From Magnolia sinica (taxonomy: Eukaryota; Streptophyta; Magnoliopsida; Magnoliales; Magnoliaceae): a stretch of 64,000 bases of DNA. Made by a program: the position numbers and the translations under genes. The stretch covers positions 67,872,501 through 67,936,500 of the forward strand of contig NC_080588.1 in NCBI RefSeq assembly GCF_029962835.1, written 5' to 3'. Numbering within the stretch: position 1 is the stretch's first letter; every line of letters begins with the position of its first letter. The notes beneath the pieces are model-generated. The model searched no databases and was not told the origin of the DNA. It saw only the letters and a program-made list of their open reading frames with translations. Positions 12,300 through 24,002 of this stretch are shown here, piece after piece.

Positions 12300-12545
12300 T
12301 CACAACAGGACCCATGATCTTTATAACATCACAACATCGACCATTATTATGTTACAACCACGAACTATACACGCTCACGTAACGACCATGACCCTTATAA
12401 TATAATAACTACAACCTATATAACATGACAATCATGACCTATATCAATCACGACCTATACGACATGACAACCACGACACATATAACATGATAACTACGAC
12501 CCATGACAACCACGACCATTGCTACATGACAATCACAATCCATTT
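12300..12545. repeat. Degenerate minisatellite CATGACAACCACGACC(TATA)
   Basis: A motif of roughly 18-24 bases, built from 'CATGACAA-CCACGACC-TATATAA', is repeated about ten times with variation and length drift. No coding potential is apparent. Confidence 0.7.
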
Positions 12546-12588
12546 GGAGGGTCGTGGTTCAATGGTGCAGTGCATTTAAAAATCCGTG

Positions 12589-13815
12589 GGCAGTTCATTA
12601 ACTTCCATGGTGTGGTGCATTTAGAAATCTTAATCCAATGATTTCTCTACCACATGATCCTCCTGATGGGGCCCACTAGTTTCGTGGTACGGATTTCCTA
12701 CAAAGCTAGTATATTAATGTAAATGAGTGGGTTGGACCACATACTAGTGTACTTTAGGCTGTACCTCATCAGTACTCACGTAAAATAGACGACTCCATCC
12801 AAAAACATGATTCCAAATAGGGCCGACTCCATCCAAAAGCATGCCTCCAAACAGAGGAATTGTTTAATTATGATATAAATCCAATCATGCATGTTTTATA
12901 ATTTTAATCTATGCAATCAATCTGCATGGATTTTTTATTACCAAAATTCACATGAAATCCAAGTGAATCTTAACCATCCCCTCTGTCTCTAAAAAGATTG
13001 TTTACCACCATTTTGCGTGGACACACATTGTAAACTTGGCATAGACCTATGTCAATCTAGACTATCAAAATTGTGAGACACGTGATGGATGGACACCAAC
13101 TTAAAAATCTTGTGGATTAAATACTCCAAATCATCCAATCGATTGACGTGGAATTCAAAAAAACAAAATCAAATGGTTGAGATCGTCAGATAGACCGTGG
13201 GATGTCCATTGACTCCAACGGTGTGGCCAACATAACAATCTGGCTCAAATGATTTTTCTATCACATGTTCCTCTTGATGGGGCCCATCAGTTTCATGGTA
13301 CGGATTACCTACAAAGCTATCGTGTAGGCAGGAGTGAGTGGATTGACCACAGACCAGGGTATTTTTGGCTGTACCTTATCATCTCTCACATACGGTACCC
13401 GCCAATATCCAAAGGCAAGATTCTAAACGGATGGATTGTTTAATGCACCAACTGAATATAATATGATGACATGATATATAATCGACAATTCATGTTTTAT
13501 AATTTTAATATGTGCAAAATCAATCTGCACCGTTGAGATTGTCGGCTCTAATTATTGATGTTTTATAACCAAAATTCACAATAAAATCCAAGTGAATCCT
13601 AACCATAAGCTCTCTCTCCATACAAAGATAGTTTACCGCCATTTTTCAATAATCCTAGACTCACCCATTGTAAACTTGGCATAGATCTATGTCAATCCAG
13701 ACCATCTAAATCGTGGGACGCATTATGGATGGACACTAACTTGAAAATCTTATGGATTAAATATTCCATAACATCCAATTGGACGACTTGGAATTCAACA
13801 AACAAAATCAGATGC
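12589..13815. repeat. 612-bp tandem duplication upstream of the UGT
   Basis: Two adjacent diverged copies, about 12589-13200 and 13201-13815, are offset by about 612 bases. Shared landmarks are GATGGGGCCCA then GGTACGGATT (12665 and 13278) and TTGTAAACTTGGCATAGA (13029 and 13668). Copy two ends about 180 bases before the UGT TATA box, so the duplication sits in the probable distal promoter. Many mismatches and small indels indicate that it is not recent. Confidence 0.8.
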
Positions 13816-13998
13816 TTAGGATTATCGATCAGTCTGATCTATTAATACGATCCACTGATGATGGCGCAATTAGTTTGCACCGAGGATTAATAATCTGTTT
13901 CGGGGTATTAGATCATACACCCTCGATACTTCAAACCTTGTGTTTGGACAGTCCAAAATGGTAGTGAAATGTCACCAGTGTCACGTTTTCCCTTGAGC

Positions 13999-14005
13999 TA
14001 TAAAA
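13999..14005 (+). promoter_or_regulatory. Probable TATA box of the UGT gene
   Basis: TATAAAA lies 87 bases upstream of the UGT start codon and is followed by a pyrimidine-rich stretch (CTTCCTCTCTTCCC). That is a common plant core promoter arrangement, with transcription expected to start near 14030. No transcript evidence is available. Confidence 0.65.
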
Positions 14006-14091
14006 CCAAGTGCTTCCTCTCTTCCCTTCTAAGTTTGTGGTGTGGAGTGTAGATAAGGTGGGGCCCACCCTTCAATTGCATTTGGTAAGCC

Positions 14092-15474
14092 ATGGCTGAT
14101 GGAATGCATGTGGTGATGCTTCCATGGCTGGCTTTTGGTCACATGATCCCATTCCTTCATCTCTCCATAGCCTTAGCCAAAGCTGGCATCCGAATCTCCT
14201 TCCTCACCACTCAAAAAAACATCCAAAGGCTACCCAAGATCCCACAACATCTAACGGCTCTGATCAATCTGGTGGAGCTTCCCTTGCCGAAGGTGGACGG
14301 CCTACCTGAAGGCGCTGAGGCCACTGTCGATATTCTCCACGGGAGTGACGAGTACTTGAAGAAGGCCTACGATCTCTCCTACCCTGCCTTCAAGAAGTTC
14401 ATTACCGAAGAATCGCCGGACTGGATAGTCCATGACGTCTTTCCCAGTTGGGTGGGCAATGTTGCAAGTGAATTCAACATCCCTCGTGTCTTCTTCTCTA
14501 TTTATTCAGCTACCGTAATTGCATTCTTTGGGCCGGTCGCAGACGGCCTAAAGAAAATGTGGCCATCACCAGAGAGCCTGGCATCCCCGCCTGAGTGGTT
14601 TGAATTCGAGTCGTCCGTTGCCTTTCCGACCCATGAGACCGATGGCTTCTACCGTGGGTTTTTCAGCCCAGATGCATCGGGCTTCTCGAGTTTAGATCGT
14701 TTAGCGCTAGCACTCCAAGGGTGTTCGGCAATGGCAATTCGGAGTTGCAATGAGTTCCAAGGGGAGTACTTGGGCTTACTCAAGAAATTACGCAAGAGAC
14801 CGGTCATTCCAGTTGGATTACTTCCACCAACGCCGCCAGAGAAGAGAGAAACGACCGACCCCAAGTGGGCAAACACACTCAAATGGCTCGATGAACAGCC
14901 CAATAGAACAGTGGTGTTTGTTTGCTTTGGAAGTGAGTGTAAACTGAGCAGAAATCAAGTGTTTGAGATTGCACTTGGGCTTCAACTCTCCAATTTACCA
15001 TTTCTATGGGCCCTCAGGACTCCCATATGGGCAACCAACGACATGGATACCCTTCCGCCGGGATTCAAGAGCCAGATTGGCAGTCGTGGGGTCGTCTATA
15101 TGGGTTGGGCCCCTCAGTTGGAGATACTATCCCACCCTTCCATCGGTGGATCTTTGTTTCACTCCGGGTGGGCGTCCATCATCGAGACCGTCCATTATGG
15201 GCATGCTCTCATCGTATTGCCGCTTGCGAACGTCCATTCATTGGATGCGAGGATGTTGGTGGACAAGGGTCTGGCTATAAAAGTTGAGGTAAACGATGAT
15301 GGGTCCTTCCACAGGGATGCAGTCGCTCGGTCGCTGAGGCTGGCCATGGTCGAAGAGGAAGGAGAAAGGTTTAGGCTTAAATCGATAGAAATGAAGGCCA
15401 CTTTCAGTGATCAGACACTCCATGAAAACTCTATGAATGAATTTATCAACTTCCTCAAAAGCTCCAAGACATAA
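14092..15474 (+). CDS. UGT91-like UDP-glycosyltransferase with atypical donor-binding box
   Basis: Intronless 460-residue protein of normal length for a plant family-1 glycosyltransferase. These are soluble cytosolic enzymes that move a sugar from a UDP-sugar to a small molecule. It resembles the UGT91 group (rhamnosyl- and sugar-to-sugar transferases of flavonoids and saponins) by PWLAFGH near the start. The catalytic His (H17) and its partner Asp (D115, WIVHD) are present, as is FGSE at 279-282. The 44-residue PSPG donor box runs from W339 (WAPQLEILSHPSIGG) to H382. In it the usual HCGWNS is HSGWAS (357-362), and the terminal Asp-Gln pair that holds the sugar is Val-His (381-382). Donor use may therefore be altered or lost. 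The start codon is the first ATG, 87 bases after a TATA box. The substrate cannot be told from sequence. Confidence 0.93.
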   Translation: MADGMHVVMLPWLAFGHMIPFLHLSIALAKAGIRISFLTTQKNIQRLPKIPQHLTALINLVELPLPKVDGLPEGAEATVDILHGSDEYLKKAYDLSYPAFKKFITEESPDWIVHDVFPSWVGNVASEFNIPRVFFSIYSATVIAFFGPVADGLKKMWPSPESLASPPEWFEFESSVAFPTHETDGFYRGFFSPDASGFSSLDRLALALQGCSAMAIRSCNEFQGEYLGLLKKLRKRPVIPVGLLPPTPPEKRETTDPKWANTLKWLDEQPNRTVVFVCFGSECKLSRNQVFEIALGLQLSNLPFLWALRTPIWATNDMDTLPPGFKSQIGSRGVVYMGWAPQLEILSHPSIGGSLFHSGWASIIETVHYGHALIVLPLANVHSLDARMLVDKGLAIKVEVNDDGSFHRDAVARSLRLAMVEEEGERFRLKSIEMKATFSDQTLHENSMNEFINFLKSSKT

Positions 15475-15490
15475 AAGGCAACTGATCTGA

Positions 15491-15496
15491 AATAAA
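15491..15496 (+). terminator. Probable polyadenylation signal of the UGT gene
   Basis: AATAAA lies 17 bases after the stop codon. The same signal is kept after the UGT pseudogene near 38541. Its closeness to the stop implies either a very short 3' UTR or use of a further signal downstream. Confidence 0.5.
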
Positions 15497-16820
15497 ATGT
15501 AAAGATGTGGCTGTTAGCATTCCAAACTTTTATGTGATATGATTTGCATTTTCAGGGAACTTTCCCATTGAATGTGAACTTAGTTCTGTGTGATTATGGT
15601 TGCTTTAATCCAGCGGTTGATCTTGTGGCCCCATCATTGGTGAATAATGGGGGCTGATGTTGTCCTTTTTTTTCCATCACGTGGACATATATCATCCCAA
15701 AAATGAAGCAGATGCAGATACAAATCACAGGTGATCATTCTGGTGGCAGACAGTGTTGGCGGATCTCGTGGCGCCCCACATGTGGAGAATATAGGCGAGG
15801 GATATTTGCTACTCCCAGTATTCAAACACTTCACCTTCTACTTTCAAATCCCACTTTCTTTAGAAGCTCACTGCTTTCTCTAAAAGCTTGAGATGTTGGA
15901 GGATATGTAGAATATACATTAAGGAACTTTAATACTCAAATATCATATGTCATATGTACCATTGTACGTTTTCAAGCATTCACATGCGTCACATGTGCTT
16001 ACCTAGCACATGCATATAACTATGAAAATCATTTCCCAAAAAAATCTTGCTATGGCATGTGTTGTTGCCCATCTTTATGCATTCGTACATGCCATATTGC
16101 TAATTTAGTATGTTGTTGCTCAAATTTGATCGATCCCGCTTTACCTCCTATGAGCTTCTAGATATATACCTACAAATAAATGGAGAACAAGGAAAGACTG
16201 GGAGCACCAGTTATGGCCAGAAACCCTCTGTTGCCTAAGTTAGGGATATGGACTCAAAGTAGGCATAGTAGAATCAAGATAGTTGTGTATATCTTTCTCT
16301 TGAGCAGGGTGATGTATTTATAGGTTAGCGAGGTAGTTTATGTATCCGAGTAGATATATAAGATACGCTGGAGAGGCCCATATTGGAATTGGAATTTGTT
16401 CTTGAATATTTTTCTGATTATGCCTACATTGGCATGATCTTCGGCTGAGACTTCACTAGGGAATCCCATCCATTAACAGTGCAGGATTCTCTCTAGATGT
16501 TTCTGTTCCGAGCCCAAGGTCAACATCCGAGGTTAAGGTCAGCATTCGACCTTAAGGTCGAATCGGAGGTTAAGGTCAAGGTTGTCGTCCGAAGTCAAGG
16601 TCAAGGTCGGCATTCAGGGTTGGGATTGGTGCTTGTTGTTGAGATCTGTAGGTTTTGTTGGCGAGTCTTATTTCCGATCCGGTTTAATTATTTCAACTTG
16701 ATCACTGAGTCTCTCTGCTTAGCTCATTTTCTCTAACCCTTAGATATATCAAAGAGTCTTTTCGGATGCTATTGTTGCCACATGTCTCATACATTAGGCC
16801 AGCTTAATTTTACTCATAAC
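15497..16820. repeat. UGT downstream region, duplicated unit (unit 2)
   Basis: Non-coding. It is collinear with 38525-39825 after the UGT pseudogene, and its last 95 bases also match 7496-7600. Similarity stops near 16820. A GGTCAAGGTC-type minisatellite lies inside at about 16515-16620. No gene is seen. Confidence 0.75.
16515..16620. repeat. AAGGTC-type minisatellite
   Basis: Tandem or near-tandem repeats of about 6-24 bases built on (G/C)AAGGTC and CATTCGACCTTAAGGTC. The array is shorter in the paralogous region near 39590-39640 (GAGGTCGAGGTC), so copy number has changed since duplication. Confidence 0.6.
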
Positions 16821-18595
16821 ATAACACATGCTAGTGTCTAAAGAAAATAAAAATTCCAAGGAAAATCAGACTTTCGCCAAACAATAAATTATATATATAT
16901 AATAATTTTTTAAAAGATATATGACATTTTATGATTTCCATGAATCCCAACTGGTAGCATGAAAGAGAACTTCTGGCCTCCTCCCATAAAAGATAGGTGT
17001 GCTATACAATGCTATTATGAGCAATTTTATATACTCTAGTTTTGCTAAGTCCACACCCGATTACAATAAAAGCTCATGTACATGCTACCCATCATCATGG
17101 CATGCTATGTCCAAGATCCAAACCATCCAATGGAAAGGCACCAGTGCATTGATGCCCTGGCCCTAAGAATCAGGCTAAACTTAGCTGAAGTTTTTTAATC
17201 ATTGGGATTTCAACACTGAGGTCATAGATTAAAGTGCCCGTGTGATGTGCATATGTGTGTATTCTTTGAAAAATACTGCCAGAGAAAGTAATGATTTGAA
17301 CTCATTAGCCTGCTTCCATGACTGAGGCCTATATGTTGATTGTATTTTGGACACGATTTCCTGCGAAACCCTTTTGCAGGAAGTTCCAGCAGTGAAAACT
17401 TAGGTGGAGCCACATTATGTTTTTGAGAAATCGGCTCCGATCATCTGTTTTGTGAGCTCATTTTAGGACTTCAAGCAAAAAGTGAGAAGGATCCAATACT
17501 AAAGTGAGCTGCACCAAAGGAAATGGTTGGTAAGGAAATTCCTATAGTTGAAACTCCGAGGGGTCAACAGTAACGTTTATGTGCTATCCATAACGTTTAT
17601 AACGCCATTCCTACTATGATGAACTGAAAACATAAATATTAGCTTAATTCAAAACTTTTGAAGCCCCATGAATATTTCAATTGTAGAACGTTCAATCCTT
17701 AATTTTTCAGCCCACTTGAGAATTTGATCTGGCTCATTTTTTGCCACGTCCTAAGATGAGCTAAAAAATAGATAGACAAGATGGATTTCTCACAAACATC
17801 ACGGTGGCCTCGCATACGTCCTCAGAGAAGTAACTTTCTGCCAAAGGCTTTAGCAGGAAATCCGTCTTCAGCTATTTTGTCAAAAATGTAAAAGGCTGGA
17901 TATCACCTGTGCCACGTGTGGCCCGTATGTATATGAGCTTTATGGCACACGTGTGTGTGCACTGCTAATTACTTTACTAGAGAATTCTTTGATTTTTAAT
18001 TTTCCATTGGTCGCATGATGAAACAAGCTAAAATTCGTTCCCATAGAACCTTTAATATTGCACAAATAATTTTTTAAGTTTAATTGAATTAATTATATGC
18101 CAGGTATACAATTTTATAAGTGCATGCGTATCATCCACAACACTGGCCCGAGTATTAAAGCTTCTGAATTGGGCAAGGAATGGATATATACGTTGGCTAA
18201 TTCCACGCGGGAATATTGGATCGTACGCACCTGCATAATTCATACTTGCAGATATGAAAAGCTATAATCTGAGCTGTTCATAAAGCTGGGAATAATACGG
18301 GGACAGATAGTCCCAAATTTTATTTCCAGCCGTTCGACATGCTTTTGTCAAGCTGAATTGTGAAATGGATTGACTTTTTTGTCTTATAATATACTAATGG
18401 AAAGCTCATATCACATACTCACGTATCACATAATGGCCACATGAAGGCTTGTGTGTAGATGTGTACACTTTCGCACGCGTATGGAATTAGCAAGCTATAT
18501 TATTTTTGTGGGGAAATGTGATTTAGCCATTACCATTATGCTAGAAGTATTTGTTTTCAAGACCTGAAGAACTAACTTTTTCCTTGGTAATAGTC
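16821..18595. other. Intergenic, nothing recognised
   Basis: No open frame of note, no terminal repeats and no motif that I can assign. AT-rich single-copy-looking sequence separates the end of UGT unit 2 from the LINE fragment. Confidence 0.5.
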
Positions 18596-18610
18596 TGATA
18601 TCCTTCAATT

Positions 18611-19208
18611 CTATTTATTTATTTTTTTGGAAGAGGAAATTTCATTGCATGGCCCTAAACAAATTACAAAGAGCCAATTCGGGCAGGGAACAGAGGCCGG
18701 AACCTGGACCACCTATCAGATACTATACATGGGGAAGGATAGAGTGTTCTCTAATGGCCCCTAAACCAGTTTTATCCAGGAGAACCTGGCCTTTAATAAT
18801 CCGGGGCAACGAGGAGATATCTTGGAATATCCTATTGGTTTGCGATTTGCTCCCAATTTTGGCCAAACTGTTTGCTGGGCCATTAGCTTCTCTCAGGACA
18901 TGACCGATATGAAAGGAGCCCCGGTTGATGAGCATTTTATTTCTGGTCAGCCAGTAAGACCATTTCCAGGAGGGAGCACAATTCGTCTTTAAGCAGTTCA
19001 CCACCTAGCTGGAGTCAGATTCCAAGATCACATTAGGAAGCCCAAAATCCAAATAGATTTTAATACCATAGTGAATAGCCCTCAATTCCGCTATATTGTT
19101 GGAGGCTTCCCCGTAGCCATTGACGAAGGTGAAAACCAGATTTCCAAAGTGGTCACAGCAAATTCCACCTCCACCAGTGGGGCTAGGATTTGAGATAGCA
19201 AAACCGTT
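18611..19208 (-). mobile_element. 5'-truncated LINE: RNase H end
   Basis: Minus-strand 3' end of an L1-type plant LINE, about 598 bp. The protein reads as the RNase H domain near the end of ORF2 (GGGGICCDHFGN, then NNIAELRAIHYGI, ILESDS, and HIGHVLREANGPANSLAKIG). An in-frame TAG follows ESDSS, so the copy is dead. The 3' tail is an A-rich run (T-rich on the plus strand, 18612-18630). A perfect 15-bp target duplication TGATATCCTTCAATT flanks it (18596-18610 and 19209-19223), which marks a target-primed insertion cut short at its 5' end. Confidence 0.9.
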
Positions 19209-20436
19209 TGATATCCTTCAATTGTTTTGAGTATTTGTTGAGGGTCAAATATTGCATATTAGACCCTATTTATTATCTGATTTTACGAACATGATAATGC
19301 TTAACGTCCTATTTTAATCGTGTTTTTGTTGCAAGGTGAATTTAAAGAGCTTGGATTGAAAATTATATTAAAAGCATGAATTTAACGCTCTAAAATCACC
19401 AAGGCAAGGGACGGATCTTAGGGGACCAAGAATGAAGAATTTATACGCCAAAGATCCGAGAAAATCAAGTGATTGACAATAAAGAGGCCTGAAAGTCGTC
19501 CTAAATGGAAGATCACAGGGTTCCCTTCATCCATTGGGCTCAAAACTTTATATCTAGCCTGAGAGCCCTAAATTAACTGTACACGTCAAAATTCATCCCT
19601 TAGATCCCTCTGGAAGTGGCCCAACAGATAGATCAGCCCACATATCAGTGATTTGGGGCCCACCTGATCTCTGGATATTCTTCAATTTTGGTCTCAACCC
19701 CTTCAATTAAATGAGGAAAGGGATGGACGGAGCGGATTCCTCATAAGCATCACAGTTGACCCCACATGGGGGCGTGAGAGTGCATAGCCGATGCACTCCC
19801 GCACCACACCGGACTGCTGAGATCGGTCAGCGAGCGCTAACCTGACTCGGTTTCTGTGTATGCATAACGTCCGTAATGCGGATGCTGAGATGATCAGTGG
19901 GTCACCCCATCACTCCAATGGACTATCTAGATCGTCCATTCACCTCAGGGGGTGGCCACGACCCTAGCCATGTTGAGAATTTGGTCCCATGCACGTGTAC
20001 GCACGTAAATCACCGGAAAATGCAGGTTGAAAGGCAGGAAGATTTTATATAGTGAACCGCACCAAATTCGACCAAAACTACTCCTTTCCGACTGGTTTTT
20101 CACCACGAATTCAATGGATGGGGTGGATTTCCACGAAAACATCACTGTGGGGCCCACTGAGCATTCCAACGCAGTCCCGTACGCAAGGCCGTGCGTCCGA
20201 CAAATCTGGCCTCCGTGGGCCTTTGTGTGATCACAATCAAGGTCGGATCGATGATCCAGACCATCTAAAAGATAGAAAAGGGGGTCTTAACCCTTCCTAT
20301 GAAGACAAAATGGACGGCTTGGATGGATTCTTCCCCGAAACTCAATCCAAACGTGGGTCGCCTTGCGTTTCACGACGCATGCTGCCTTCTTGCTACGTAA
20401 ACTGACTCCCAGCACCGACCACTCCTTGCTATAAAA

Positions 20437-20440
<4 letters not shown>

Positions 20441-20483
<43 letters not shown>
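20441..20483. repeat. (GA)n microsatellite
   Basis: About 21 GA units just downstream of the LTR TATA box. It is much shorter in the 3' LTR copy, so it expanded after insertion. Confidence 0.9.
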
Positions 20484-20489
<6 letters not shown>

Positions 20490-21115
20490 TAACCATCAGA
20501 TCTTTGGACGTGGAGGATCCTTGGGGCGGCCGTGGAGGCATGGTGTGGAAACGTCAAGAGAAGAGGAGAGAGAAGAGCGTGGGACGGCTTCATCATTCAG
20601 CATTTTTTTTTCCTCTCTTCTTCCTTTCTATTACTCTTTATGGTTTGTTTTTCGAGATTTTTAGCTAATCATGACCGTGGTCGGCTAAACCTCTTAGCTA
20701 GGGCTAAGAGGTGAAGCTTGTAGCGTGATGAGTGGTCTTTTATTGTTTTGATTTATATTACATTGAATTCTCTTTTATTATAATTTGATATTAAGGAATG
20801 CTTTCAGTTTTTAATGGTTTGTTGTGACTTAAATTGCAATGGATCTGCGATAGCTTTGAGCATATTCTTAGCATTGTAGGGATTGTGAATTTAAGAGTCC
20901 CTATTGTTCACCATCATCTCCTGTGCATGGTTGGATGATGAAATCCTTCCTAACATTCATACATCTCTTAATTGGTTGTGGGTTGGTTAAATTTTGTTGT
21001 TTGCTTTGTCTCATGGTCATGGTTTTATGATGAAATCAAGTCTAATTTACATCCTTTTTATCCATTGATAACTAGATCAAAGGAAGTTCATAATTGTTTT
21101 TAACGTATTATCTTC

Positions 21116-23926
21116 TATAATGCCCCAACTTTTTAGGACTCAAGTATATGACCTGTTTCCCAAAAACTCTAGTGTTAACCTTAAAGCATGGTCAAATTCG
21201 AGTATACATACTTTTTTAACTATCGAAGTTAGCAGATGAGCGTAAAATGGACAAATCATACGTAATGGAAATTTTCATTTATGTCTAGAATGTACAAGAG
21301 GTTGTCCATAATGACTCAATGTCTCTATATTAAAAATTACAAGATTTACATACATGAGAAATATAAAAGAAAATATATAAACGAAAGCCGCAAGGTCGCG
21401 TAGCTTCCTTGATAGGTACAACAACGCATCCTTGACCATTATAATGATTCCTCATCAGTCTGAACCTGCATATCACTTAAACCACCTGTACTATCTGTAC
21501 AGTTGTATATTTGATGAATGAGTGGCGAACTCAGTATGAATTCTCCTTAAGATTACACACTGCCACATTAAGTAAGCATAATTATAAAGCAAAGTATACA
21601 AAACAATACCTGATGTAGGTCTTATTATGTGCATGGATGCGTGAATGCAATCATCGCCCCGGGGATGCTCATCCATGCGGACAGTAGGCTTGTCACCCAT
21701 GCAATCATCAACCTAGAAAAAACATCCAGTCGAACATCATCGACCTGGGAAAAGCATCCAATCGGACAAATACATACATCACATACGGTAGTAATAGATG
21801 CTGGTCTGTATTATGTATGCATGAGTAACCAACTCATTATTAGTCCAATTATAACCAGCCATTTTAAATAAGTTCAAAGGTCACTACGGGGCTCGTCACC
21901 AATGTAAGCCGACAGCTCGGGCATAGGTCCTATACCACCATCCTTGGCTCATGAGACTACCATCTTAAGATATTTAATGGAAACTTGTTGACTAGCGGCC
22001 AATTATATTGTTGTACATGGGGCTTACCATCACATGGTTGCACAGTATAAAACATCAAACCCATATAGGAAAAATACCAAAACAAAGCCACATAGGGCGA
22101 TATCAAAACAAGCCACGTAGGGTAAATATCAAAATAAGCCACATAAGGCAATTTGTAAAAACCACGCGATAAAAGACTATCCTTGAAAACCACTTAGACA
22201 CAACAACCCTAGATGATAGACCCACATCGACAATCCATCTAGAACACCACTCAATAACCACTAGATTGAAGGTCCATTGTAATCACCATCAATCGAGTTA
22301 CATCCCAAGTATGGGTGTACATTTTTAAGTGGGGGTTTCCTACTAATATACCAGTTTAAATCCCAGAAGCAATCCACAAGTAATCCAATAGCATGAATTA
22401 AATATACAGGATAAACATTAAGCATGTGATGTAGTGGCTCAATTTCAACAATTAACACATGTGGTTATAGAATGGAGATATCATTTATAAATTAAAATAA
22501 AACTATAACTTAAGCTAATGGGAAGATGGAAGGCTCAAGGGAAAGAATCATCATCTTATTTGTTGACTCGCCTTCTAATGTCATTAGGAACTGCGCATGC
22601 CCTCAGACTTGAACCCTACCACAGATTATGAATTTGTATGGTTAAATCAAGGTTCTACAAGACTATCTATGGTCTAGAGTTATACAACCTAGGGTTTGCA
22701 TTACTTTTAGGGTTTTAATATAGGATTAGGGCTTCATCCTAGGGTTTAATCCTAAACTTAGATTCTAGGATTTGGACGTTAATTGAAGTATAATCACAAC
22801 ATCACCATTATCCTTAATGATATGATTAAGATTAGCTTTGCGACGTTAATAATCCTCGCGATGTAGTAAATAATATGATCTACTATCAATGATTGTACGT
22901 AAGATTGATAAATAAAGTACTAGCATCTTCATTTGTAATAATAACTATTAGCATGGATAACCTACTAACAGTTAGGACCATAGCTTATATTTTAGATTAC
23001 TTAGGTCTAGGCTAGATTTAGGGTTTGGACTTTAGTTGGTGTGAAAATAATTATAATATAAAATTTAATGATTATAAAATTTTGTTAACATTAGTATTAT
23101 GACTTATATTAGCCTACGTGCCACTATTAGTCATTATGGTGAAAATACATAGCATCTTCCAACATCAATATCAATATTTTAAGTACGGCAAAATAAGATA
23201 CTAATATTTTAACTATAACAATTCTTATGTGTATTAACCAATGTTAGCATGGATAATTTACCAATGGTTTATATCAAAATTTATTAATCCTAAAATAATG
23301 ATAATAATCACAATGATAATTGAAACAGTTTCAGGTCAACTCAGTGGTGTATCCCAGCCTTAGACTTGGATCCCGTCATGATCAGGAGTGGCTTGCTCGA
23401 ATTAAGCATTTGCATCAGCCACTGTGACTCCGAGATTGAGTTGAACCATTTGTAAGAGAGGTGGCATTACAACACCAATGTAAGGCAAAAAAATCCTTTC
23501 CCAGGCATTTGCAAATGTGGGCCCACTCCTGAAGCATATAACAAGCAGTTGGATCATTGTCGTTGTTGCGTAGAACACTTGTTTAAAGACCTTTAAACAC
23601 ATCACTAACCTCCTTGACATCATGGCTGAACTTATCCTTGCTAACAGCCAAAACTATGACACTAATGCACTTCAGAGACTTTGCACGAAGCATTCTATCT
23701 TCACTATCCGTTGCATTACAGAGGATATGCTTCAAATAAGATATTACAACATTATAGTAAACTAGGAAAAGGGACCGAGCTGAATAAGCAACAGCAGCCC
23801 AGGTCGTGAGTCGTCAGCTGAGTCAACTCAGTGCCGAGTTGCATGCCTTGAGCCCAACTCGAGTTCATGCCCAACTCGAATGGCAGCCAGATCATCTCCC
23901 TCACTCTCTTCCTTCCATTTCCTTCC

Positions 23927-24002
<76 letters not shown>

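Noticed and set aside
14649-15401. Antisense open frames opposite the UGT
   Set aside because: They are shadows of a GC-rich coding region and have no homology that I recognise.
16821-18595. Short minus-strand frames near 17222 and 18052
   Set aside because: Each is about 63 residues with no motif, initiation context or similarity that I can recognise.
19945-20405. Open frames on both strands that recur at 31986-32436, as if conserved genes
   Set aside because: They are matched only because the two regions are the 5' and 3' LTRs of one gypsy element.
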